A stretch of DNA of 64,000 bases from Peromyscus leucopus (lineage: Eukaryota; Chordata; Mammalia; Rodentia; Cricetidae). A model generated the notes under the pieces. The model did not search any database and was not told where the DNA came from. It was given only the letters and a program-made list of their open reading frames with translations. The stretch covers positions 8,633,501 to 8,697,500 of the forward strand of contig NC_051069.1 of assembly GCF_004664715.2 (NCBI RefSeq). The letters are read 5' to 3'. Position numbers and translations under genes: made by a program. This document shows positions 1-47,936 of this stretch, one piece after another. The stretch's first letter is position 1; each line of letters starts with the position of its first letter.

Positions 1-164
1 GAATGTAGAGAACAAATTACAGCCTAAACAGAATGAAATATTAAAAATGTCCTTGTTCTACAATCCTGATGATCCCCTTATTTCCAAGTGCCATACCACT
101 CATCCCAAAAAGGGGGAGGAGGGTTTTAGAAGCATCCACAATAAAGATTCACACAACTGTTTCT

Positions 165-239
165 CACTGCATCTTTGATCAGGTTTTTATTCAGATAGGC
201 TGTGTCTTTACTCTATGGAATGAAACAGATTTTCATAGT
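165..239 (-). terminator. RPL4: RPL4 3' UTR and polyadenylation signal
   Basis: After the TAA stop (240-242) the minus strand reads about 50 nt to a canonical AATAAA (complement of 186-191). Cleavage is therefore expected near 165-175. A very short 3' UTR is usual for ribosomal protein genes. Positions 1-164 lie downstream of the gene and show nothing recognisable. Confidence 0.8.
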
Positions 240-5350
<5,111 letters not shown>

Positions 5351-5400
5351 GGCGAGGAGAGGAGAAGGCCACGCTCCTCTCCACCCGGCGGCTGCCACAG

Positions 5401-5440
5401 GAAAAGGAAGGACTCACCACTTACCCTCTACATATATCCT
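5401..5440 (-). promoter_or_regulatory. RPL4: RPL4 core promoter: TOP start and TATA-like box
   Basis: On the minus strand a pyrimidine run CCTTCCTTTTCCTG leads into the 5' UTR. A C in this run at about 5406 fits a 5'-terminal oligopyrimidine start, the hallmark of mTOR-controlled ribosomal protein mRNAs. The 5' UTR is then about 56 nt (5351-5406). An AT-rich GATATATGTA lies about 25-35 nt upstream (5431-5440). The exact start is inferred, not measured. Confidence 0.72.
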
Positions 5441-5644
5441 TCCACTTGACCCCGGGCATCCTGCCCCGCCTCAAAACCACGTCGGGGAGCCAAAGCCTCT
5501 CTCTCCTGCGCTGAAAAATTTCAGAACACCATATTATTGTTTTGCATGTGTTCAAATTGGTATCATTTTTCCCCCTAAACCTAAAAAGAGTGGTTAGAAA
5601 AGAGGGACTCCTTTTTGCGGAAGAATTCGTTACTCGATACCAAC

Positions 5645-5654
5645 TCTCGCGAGA
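5645..5654. promoter_or_regulatory. TCTCGCGAGA promoter palindrome
   Basis: Perfect 10-bp palindrome about midway between the two divergent starts. This element is known to be over-represented in mammalian housekeeping and bidirectional CpG-island promoters, and has been linked to ZBTB33/Kaiso and BANP binding. Its position suggests it drives both genes. Confidence 0.75.
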
Positions 5655-5834
5655 TGTTTCTCCCCACCCACCTACCCACCCACCCCAGTCACAGTATCTA
5701 TTTTACCTTTCTTTTCCCCCCCGAAAGACATGGGAGTCTAATGGAATAGTAAATGTGCCTGGATATTCTAATAAATTAAAACGATGTGTCAGCGCGGAGT
5801 ACAAACGAACTTAATGTCGCGAAGTAGTTCCGGC

Positions 5835-5861
5835 GGGGCGGGGTCGCGGCCTCTGACGTCA
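5835..5861 (+). promoter_or_regulatory. ZWILCH: GC box plus full CRE in ZWILCH proximal promoter
   Basis: GGGGCGGGG (5835-5843) is an Sp1-type site and TGACGTCA (5854-5861) a full palindromic CRE for ATF/CREB factors. They lie about 60-85 nt upstream of the ZWILCH ATG, close to the expected start. There is no TATA box. The transcription start itself is not determined from sequence. Confidence 0.7.
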
Positions 5862-5919
5862 GCGTCTGGGCGCGCAGTTCAGTTTAAGCTGCCCCGGACG
5901 GGACCGTGGCCGGTGCGGG

Positions 5920-38513
<32,594 letters not shown>

Positions 38514-39921
38514 CGTGCGGAGGGTCCCTGCAAGGTATCTGTGTTCTCTCATGTATGTTGTGATGTGTTGAGTGCCTGTGTTTGAGCTATTTTTACATTG
38601 TCAATATTGTATCTACACATCAGGAATACAGTTGTTCACCTGTCATGCCCTGAGTGGCCTACCAGTTATTACTTGACTTTGAAAGTCTATTCCTTTGTAC
38701 CTTTTGTTGGCCACTCAATATGTCTGTCTAACTCTAGAGTCGGAGAAATGAAAATGATTTTTGAGTGGTAATATCTTTGCATTTGAAATCTGAAGAGTTC
38801 AATTTCAAAATCATTGATAAAAGAGAAAAATCATAAATAGACCCCAACTGGACATCAAAAGCAATTTTGTTAATGAACAGTTTTCCTCAGTTCAATCTCA
38901 TTGAGCCCCAAATATAAACACCTTTTAAAAAAACTGTACTTTGATTTTTAAAACGAAAAGTAAGCACCACCAGGCTATGTGTGTTTGAGACGATCTCACT
39001 GCTTATCCCTAGCTGACCTAGAATTCATAGTATAGACCAGGCTGACCTGAAACACAGAGAGCCTGGGATGAAAGTGCTGAGATTAAAGGTGTGCAGTACC
39101 TTGCCCATCAGACCAAATAGTGAGTAAAATGCCTGACGTTACCATTCCCTCTTAAGTCCCATTTGCCCTCTCATAAATGGAGATTAATTTTTATCATAGT
39201 TAAAAATAAAGAGACTTTAAGACAGGGTCTTTCTGTGTAGTTCTGTCTGTCCTGGAGCTCACTTGTGTAGACCAGGCTGGCCTCAAACTCAGAGACATCT
39301 GCCTGCCTCTGTCTCCTGAGTTCTGATATTAAATGTGTGTACTACCTTGCCTGGCTTTTATTTAAATTACAGAGAAAAACAAAAACAGAAACCTTTGTTC
39401 CCTGGGGATGTTTGGTTTACCGTCACAGTTTGATATTTCAGTGTCTCTTTGCTGGCTGTGGCAGTGACTGCCATGCATAGTCTCCCTCGGCACAGACATG
39501 TTCCCATTCACTTGCTGCCTACCTGCTTAGCTAATAATCTACAGCCTGAAAGGATTTTAGATTGACGGTAGAGGGCAGTGCTTGGGTGACAGCCATATGT
39601 AATCTTTCCAGATAAATGAAAAATAATCCAAGTTACAAAACTATACACTATATTCCTAATTTTGAAAAATGAAATATGTACATGACTTATAGCAAAATAT
39701 TAACACTGACTTCAAGACAGTTGAGATTACAGGTCACTTTCATTTTATTTATGCTTATTTTTATTTTCTGATTCTTAAATTCCAGCACAAACCAAAAAAG
39801 AAGCCAGGAGAAAGGTAATTTTCAGAGCCTAAAAAATAGACATTATATAAGTTTTTGAAGCAGAAAAGAAGTGTGATCCTGAAGATTCTCTGAAAGATGA
39901 AGGTGGAGATGAGATCCCGTC
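38514..39921. other. Convergent ZWILCH / LCTL 3' region
   Basis: The stop codons of the two genes are 1.4 kb apart, tail to tail. ZWILCH has no canonical AATAAA in the first 690 nt after its stop; AATAAA occurs near 39207, and AATACA near 38624 is a possible variant signal. Two B1 elements in minus orientation lie at 38990-39105 and 39210-39355. The 3' UTRs could overlap. Confidence 0.6.
39744..39765 (-). terminator. LCTL: Candidate LCTL polyadenylation signals
   Basis: Two AATAAA hexamers on the minus strand (complements of 39744-39749 and 39760-39765) lie about 160-180 nt past the LCTL stop. A third is at 39357-39362. Which one is used cannot be decided here. Confidence 0.55.
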
Positions 39922-40062
39922 TCAGCTGTGGCTCCTGAGGAGGAGTGTTAGCAGCAGGGCAGCAATGAGGATGGAGAGGGCACAGACTGTGGGTACCACA
40001 ATCTCCGAAGCCACGTGCATGTGCCTAAGCAAGGGCTCTGAAACGGACAGAGAACATTCCAC
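39922..40062 (-). other. LCTL: LCTL terminal exon (transmembrane tail), acceptor not canonical
   Basis: The frame ending at TGA (39922-39924) encodes [20 protein letters not shown] and then a hydrophobic transmembrane segment ending LLLRSHS, clearly the LCTL C-terminus. The previous exon ends in phase 0 after PRE, and the human protein continues V-E. Here GTG GAA in the right frame and phase begins at 40062, but the two bases before it are TG, not AG. From there to EPLL are 8 codons, against 21 in human. The nearby AG acceptors (after 40100 and at 40090) give the wrong phase: the first, read in phase 0, runs WYLFSSFCF... to a stop without the membrane segment. The gene may use a rare GT-TG intron or an upstream B1-derived acceptor, or have a damaged tail. 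Confidence 0.6.
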
Positions 40063-43000
40063 CAGAAGTGAATTTTGTTTTGAAGCAAAAACTAGAGAAG
40101 AGGTACCACTGTGGATTTTTTTGTTTTTGTTTTTATTTTTTTGTGGGGGAGGAACTCTGTAGACCAGACTGACCTCCAGTTCACAGATCCGCCTGCTTCT
40201 GCCTCCCAAGTGCTGGGACTAAAGGTGTGTGCAACCACCACCCAGTTTATCACTGTGGTATCTAATTGTCCCCATTTTTTAAAAAAGGAACCAAGCTAGT
40301 AAATCAAACCTATTTTGATTTTGTTTTCTTTTGTTTTTCTTTTGTTTTTTCAAGACAGGGTTTCTCTGTGTAGCTTTGCGCCTTTCCTGGAACTCACAGA
40401 GATCCACCTGGCTCTGCCTCCGCCACCACCGCCCTGCTCAAACCTATTTTGAAATGGTGTTCTGGGGGCATAGTGCCGAGGCGGAGCATTCACTTGGGTA
40501 CACAGCGCTGGGGAATCCCTACCATCACAGAAAACTTACATGAGAGCTGGAAGTGTTACAAAATCTGGGAATGCCTAGATTTGGTTCTTTCACTGGAACT
40601 TCTGTGAGCCTGAGTATGGATAATATTTATGCTGGCATTAATTTGAAAATATTAGCATCCATATTCCATGGATCCTCTGGATTTTTACTGAGGAACTTGT
40701 AAAAGAACCCTTTTGGCTAGGTATGGTAGTGCATGCCTTTAGTTCAGCACTGGAGAGGCAGAAGCAATCGTGGTCTACATAGGGAGTTCCAGGACAGCCA
40801 AGGCTACAAAGAGAAACCCTGTCTCAAAAGAAAAAAAGAAAGAAAGAAAGAATCCACTGGAATCATTTCTAGCTTTTTGAGTTTGTTATTCTTGATATAC
40901 TTATATCTTATATACCCTTAAGAGATGTAGGAATGTCTATATTACAATTTCTAATGATAATTCTTAAGCTCATTTTCTTTGTTGACACAAAAATTCATTA
41001 AAAACTTAAACAATTATTTGACAATTCTTGTGTGGTTTAAAGAGCTAAGAGGTATGTGCACCAATCCAGTAGGAGACCTTCATGTAACCCGCTTTGATTT
41101 GTCTACTGAGCACCCTGGACTGAAATAAACAGGCGTGGCTATGTTCTCATGTACTCAGTCTCGTCAGTCTTGTCAGCAAGTCCTGCATTATAGCGTGTTA
41201 CACTTACTTTGATTCGGTAGACTGTGGTTTACATGGCCTGGTTGTTTTATTTATTTGTTTGTTTGTTTATTTTTCTATTATCAGTTTGATACAATATAAA
41301 TTCTTATCTTAATTGTGAAATGTTTCATTGAGGCTTGCTCAGTAATTGAGTAAAACCAAAACTTATTATAAACCACAGTCATCCTAGGGTCCCCCCTGCT
41401 ATATAGCCTCCCTGGTTCTGTGGGTTGTAGTCTGATTGTTCTTTGCTTTATATCTAGAATCCACTTATGAGTGAGTACATACCATGTTTGTCCTTCTGGG
41501 TTTGAGTTACCTCACTCAGGATGATTTTTTCTAGTTCCATCCATTTGCATGGCCTGGTTATTTAGGAATGGGGATGCTGGTGCATGGTCATATACTAGTT
41601 CATTGAGAGGATTTCTACACCTGCTTTGATCCCACATTAAAGGATGATATTAAAATAGGAAGTGTATTTTTTTGATTATGCAGAAAAATGGATTTCAGAA
41701 ACATTGGTGAAATTCTGTATTTTGAATCCTTGTAGATCCCATTGCATAAGAAATGATACCTTTCTAGCCCAGTGATGGTGGCTCAGCCCCCAGGAGGCAG
41801 AGGCAGGCAGATCTGGGATCTGTGAGTTCAAGCCAGTCTGGTCTACAGAGTGAGTTCCAGGAGAGCCAAGGCTCAAAAAACTTTAAAAAAAAAAAAAAAA
41901 AAGGCGGGAGAGAATGATGCCTTTTAAAGTAGGAACAGTACTTTGTTCATTGTTGTTATCTCCGAGGCTTAAAATAACCCTCACATATTGGGGGGTACTG
42001 AATAATTATTTGCTGAAGATTGTGGGAGCCCGTTCTCGGGTTCCTTGTGGCTTTACCCAGCAGGTCCACATAGAGGATGATTAGGACCACGGGCCTGAGT
42101 GCAGGTGTCTGAGATGGTCTGCACTTGGCTGTGCTGGGGGAAGAGGTCTTTTGCTCCACCCCTTGGCGTCTCTATAAAAACCCTGGGGCAGAGACAGTCA
42201 GGCCTGTTGGAATAGGTTCCAGGCCCTCTCGAGGCTATCCTTTATTTTCTATGTGTTTATCTCCACCATATAAATCCTTCTATCTAATATTTCCTGCTGC
42301 TCACACTCAAGAAAACTCTGGGGAACTGTGGGGTGGTGGGTAAACGCCCCACAGAAGATCTCTTGCAAGTCTGTAATCTTTGGGAGGCAAGAGTAGGAGG
42401 ATCACAAGTTCAAGGCCTATCTGAACTACTTAGTTTAAAGTCATCCTACAGCTGGGCAGTGGTGGCACATGCCTTTATCCCAGCACTCAGGAGGCAGAGG
42501 CAGAGGCAGGTGGATCTCTGTGAGTTCAAGGCCAGCCAAACAAAAGGAAAAAAGTCATCTCAGGCAAGTTAGTGAAACTTTGTCTCAAAAGCAGGGCCAG
42601 GGCTGGAGAGATGGCTCAGTGGTTAAGAGTACCGGCAGCTCTCCCAGAGGACCGTGTTTGATTCCTTGCTCCACATGACAGCTCATCACTGTCAGTAGTT
42701 CCAGGGGATCTGACACCATCTTCTATCCTCCTTGGGTATCAGACATGCACATGATACACAGACATACATGCAGACAAAACACCCATTCACATTAAAAAGA
42801 AAAATTTTTTTTGAGACAGGGTTTCACTGTGTAGTTTTGGTGCCTGTCCTGGATCTTACTCTGTAGACCAGGCTGGCCTCAAACTTACAAAGATCCACTG
42901 GCTCTGCTGAGATCAAAGGTGTGCACCACCACTTGGCTGTAAAAAAAATTTTAAGTAGGGCTGATAAGATAACTTAGTGAGTAAAGGTCAGGCCACCCAA

Positions 43001-43098
43001 GCCTGACCACTCAAGTTCTATCCCTATAACCCATGTAGAGATGGAAGGAGAGAACACCACACTCTTGTCCTCTGAGTGCCTCACATGCTCTTACACAC

Positions 43099-43150
<52 letters not shown>

Positions 43151-46100
43151 ATAAATACAATTGAAGTTTAAAAAGATAAAGTAAAAAGGATAGGGATATA
43201 GCTCAATAGTAGAGCACTTAGTGGTTTTGAAGGTCTACGTTCAATCCCTAGCAATGCCACACACAAAAATTACTTGCTTAATTAATATAAGACCTGTGTT
43301 TTGCTTTTCTTCGTTCCAGTTGATAATGGCTGGTTTTTCCTCTTCTTCCACAATCTCATTTTAGCAAAACTGGTAGGCACATAAATTTACAGTATAATTC
43401 AAAATGAATGACTAGAGTTCTTGAAATCGTTTTTTTTTTTGGGAATGGGGAATAGCTCAGTCAGTAAAGTGCTTGCCTTGTTTGACCTCTAGAACCCACA
43501 TAAAAATGATAAAATGCAGTGTACTTGGAATCCCCCAGAGACAGGGAAGTAGAGACAGGAAGAGACCAGAGCTAGCTGGCTAGCCAGTAGACTTAATTGA
43601 TGAGCTCCAGGCCAGTGAGAAACTTATTCTCCAAGAGGTGATTGAAGTTCCTGTGTGTAACACTAGGTTGTCCTCTGGCCTGCACACAAAGGTCCACACA
43701 CAGAAGACGTCTGCCCTCCCCCATTTCTCATATACGCCTACATGCTTTCTCCTTCTGTCACATAATTTGTTTTGCTTTGTTTTTTGTTGCTGCTGTTGTT
43801 TTAGGTAGAGTCTCTAGCCCACATTAGTCTGGAATTCATGTAGCCCATGTTTGCTTCAGTATGTATATCTAGGTGAGTGGTAGGAGGGTGGGTAGGTAGA
43901 TAGGGAGGGAGGGAGGTGGAGGCTGGGAGTTTAGCTTGCTTAGTGTGTACAAAAGCCTGCCTTCTAGTAGCCCTAGCATCCAAAAATAAAACTTTAAAAA
44001 TGCTCGTAAGACAAAAATTAGCATTAAAGAAAAAGACATTTTTAGTCATAAAAGGTTGGGAATATTGATATTAGGTAGATCATTTTGAGACTTTTGGTAA
44101 TGCCATCACATGTAAAATTACATAGTTATCGAAGAAAAGAATGTCCTCACCTGTGGCAAGCATCTGGTTGTTGATGGAGCAAGTTTCCAAAGCATTGAGA
44201 CGCCAGCTTTCCACCTAATAAAAACACACTCAATAAGCAAGGATGCCTTATGTTTTTCTATGTTTGAAATTGTTTTTAGAATAAATGAATTTTTTTAATT
44301 AATATGCATTTGTATGTGTGTGTACATGTATATACAAGTGGAAGTCAGAGGACAACTTCAGAAGTCAGTTCTCCCCTAACGCTTGGGGCCAAGGGATCAA
44401 ACCTAGGTCGTCAGGCTTGGCAGCAAGAGCCTTTAACAGCTCTTCAGTCTTACCAAGACAAACGGTTTGGATTTTACTAATTTTTTTTTTGAGAAGATCT
44501 CATTGTAGACTGGCCACAAACTGGCTATGTATCTGAAGGTGACCTTGAGATACACCCCAGCTTTAGGTGTTTTGACTCTAGTACTGACAGAGTGAAGAGC
44601 TCAGGGCAGTAGTCACTGACCTCTAGGCTCACTGGGTTCACTTTGAAGCAATTCTAGCTAGGAAGTCAGATTTGTTTTTAATTTTTTTCTTGGAACTGAG
44701 GACCAAACCCAGGGCCTTATGCTTGCTAGGTAAGCACTCAACCACTGAGCTACATCCCCAACCCCTAATTTTTTTATTAAAACATTACTTATAGTCCATG
44801 CTTGTAGATGCAGTTACAGACAGACAAGGTAGAGCTGATGGGAAATTTGTAGGTTATTAGAACTGTTTGGTAGTTTGTTTGTTCTAAGATTTTAATTTTT
44901 TTGTAATGTGCCTGGGTCTGCCCTTGGAGGCCAGAAGAGGGTGTTGGATCCCCTGGACCTAGGAGGTGCAGGCAGTTGTGCTGACAGCTGAACAAAACTC
45001 CCTGGTTGATAGGTTTTCAAATCTCAAAGTTTGTTTCTGTTTAGTCTTGCCTTGGAGGCAGTGCATCTCTGCCATTGGGGGGAAAAGATATAGTCCTACA
45101 TTTGACTCATAGGACTTGTTACATATTGAAGAGTGCGTAGTATTTGTTTGCATCAGGGTAACATTTTTAAATCACCAGAATTCCCATCTGATCATTTTTT
45201 TGTCTTCCTGTTTGCATGTTCCAGACGCAGATAAAAACCCGAAGGGGTAGCTGGGGGAAAGGCAGCAGCATTGGAGCTGGAGCTCAGTGTAGAAGCCTTG
45301 CCCGTCATATGTAAAACCAGGGCCAGTCCCTGGTCCAACAACCCAGGAAACAACTGAAACCTGTATTGATTCGCTCTGTAGAACCTACTACAGACAGGAC
45401 TCTTGTCACCCTGATGCTCTGGCTGCAAGGGACGAAATCTTGAGGTGTGCTTACTCCATCCTAAGCAGGGGTGGTGAGAGGCAGGGGAGGCCATGTTCCC
45501 CATCCTCTTCCTTAGGAGGAGGAGAGGTGTGGTGCCGGGTCTCAGTTATTAGTTCTTGTAAGAACGGAACAGATGTCATGGGAAGTTAGCCCTACCTCTC
45601 GTGGGTTTGGAAACCCGTTGGCTGTGATGATCTCCTTGTAATACTGAACTGAAGCCTTGGGATAGCGAGGCTTGTTTCTCACATTGAATTCAACATAGTA
45701 GAATCCATATCTATCTGCATAGCCTTTCTCCCATTCAAACTTATCCAACAGAGACCAGGAAGTATACCCTTTTATATTCACACCATCATTTATAGCTGTG
45801 AAGACATGATTCCATTTTTAATACATTTCATTTGCTTAGAAGTACATAGATAGTATTGAGCTGTTTCTGAGATTTAGAAGCAAGTTTTAGTTGATAGTAG
45901 ATGATAGTTTGAATTTTGTCTAAATAGAAAAACAATAAGATAAATCTGTTTTATCTTACCTTTTAACATTTCATTTATGTACCCTTTGAGGTACTGAATT
46001 CTCCACTCATCACAGAATTGAGTGCAGTGTAACTTTTGAGATGCTCCGTTTTCTGTTACGTATATGGGAGGGTCGCCATATTGAGTCTGAAAGTGCATGT

Positions 46101-47900
46101 TAGCTCTTAGTAGGTATCGCACACTTAATCGGTATCGGTGTCAAGTCACATTTATTGAGAGATGAGTGTGGGCAGGTGAGTTGATGTGGACGAATATAGT
46201 TCTCAATAAATTGACCTTATTTGGGAAAATGCACTTCAGGTCTTATTCTTTCCCATAAATTCCATTTCAAATTAGGTGGGCCTTAAAAGGATTAAATGTA
46301 CCTGAAAGAGGAGCAGTCATTTTCTTGCGTGGTGTTTACCGGTTATTTGTCCTCTGTGAGAGTAAATACTTCAGTAAATAGCCTCTTACCCATGTGCATG
46401 TAAGCACCCCCAGTTGAACTCAGTGGGTCACAAAGACGTAAAGTGGGAGGCAGATTTGTTGGGAAGAAGTGGGTTAAGCGAGAGTGGGGGTGGGGAGAAG
46501 AGTTAATGGAAGGTGGACGTGATCAAAATACATCACATGCATGTATGAAGTTATCGAAGGGTAAATTAAAACATTTAGGTTAGGGACTATAGAGATGACT
46601 CAGAGCTGTTTTCAGAGGATCCAGGGTCAGTTCCCAGCACAAACATGGCAGCTCACAACTTTCTGTAACTGCTTCCCTCTGCTAACCGCTGTGGGTACCA
46701 GCTCCCCTTGTAACTGGTGCACAGAGATTAAATGTCAGATTTTCCACTGTAAGTGGGAGTGGGTGTTTACATCAGTCTGCAAGGCCTATGTGTAGAGATG
46801 GTGAAGTGCAGGGGACTGGGTTTATTGGCTTATTAACTTTTTTGTTGTTGTTTTGAGCTGTTTTTCTTTGTTGGAGGTGGAGTCTCATGCAGTTCAGACT
46901 GGCCTTGAGCTCAGTATGCATTGTGTAGAGGCTGACTAAATTCCTGACCTTCCTGCAGCCAGCCTCCCAAGGGCTGGGCTTGTCATGTGCCTCCATACCT
47001 GGTGTTTGATCAGTTTTCCTATCTAGTCACCTGAGTGTTTGCTGGAAGAGACAAAACTCAGGTCTGAAAGTCTTACACAGCTTGATGGGATAAGTACCTG
47101 GGCAAAGTTGAGAAGCCTCCTGAATCCCCATGGCACAGAATAGAGCCACGAAGACCCCATATCTGGCCAGTTAGGGTCCACAAGTTCTACTAAGTCACGG
47201 TCATTCTGGTAGCTGGGCCCCTGGTGGGAGGGGTATTTCCTTTGAGTGATGTATCGAGTGGTGAAGTGGCCCAGTCCCAGGAAGTCAGATGTGCCTTTAA
47301 TGTAGCTCTTCTCCTGAAGGGAGAAGGTGGGCAGCCTCGACATCTCCAGGCCTTGCTCTGCACTCTTTGTTCCTGGCAGGAGAGAATGTGAGAATTAACC
47401 AGGTCTTACTCGGCACAGTCATTTTGCATTGTCCCACAGTGCTGCTCAAACGGTGGTGTGTAAGCTGGGCTTTGGAGCTGGAGCAGTGACTCCACACGGA
47501 AGAGCATTACTGCTCTTGCCGAGGACCCAGGGTCCGCTCTCAGCACCCACATGGCAGCTCACAACTGGCCATAACTCCAATTCTAGGAGGTCCAACACCC
47601 TCTTCTGACATCCAAAGGCACAAGGTTCATGCATGGTGCACACATATACAAGCAGACAAGCATTCGTACAAAAATAAAATCTGTTTTAAAAAGCTGAGCT
47701 TTAAAGAATCCAGCTGCAGCTGGGTATGGTGCACGCCTTTAATACCAGCACTAGGGAGGCAGAGGCAGGTGGGTCTCTGTGAGTTCCAGGCCAGCCAGGG
47801 CTGCAGGGCTGTCTCAAAAAAAAAAAAAAAAAAAAAAAGGGTTGAGGATTTAGATCAGGGGTAGAGCGCTTGAGGCCCTGAGTTTGGTCCTCAGCTCCGG

Positions 47901-47936
<36 letters not shown>

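Noticed and set aside
40090..40104. Normal acceptors for the LCTL last exon at CCACAG or TCTAG
   Set aside because: Both give a phase that does not match exon 11: the first, read in phase 0, leads to a stop before the transmembrane segment.
45192..45503. 103-codon minus-strand open frame just past LCTL exon 11
   Set aside because: Does not match the LCTL C-terminus, no convincing acceptor, and the real transmembrane tail is found at 39922.
45542..45595. Read-through of LCTL exon 11 as an alternative C-terminus
   Set aside because: The frame continues 17 codons past the GTAGGG donor to a stop, but this is ordinary intronic read-through with no poly(A) signal or conserved sequence to support it.
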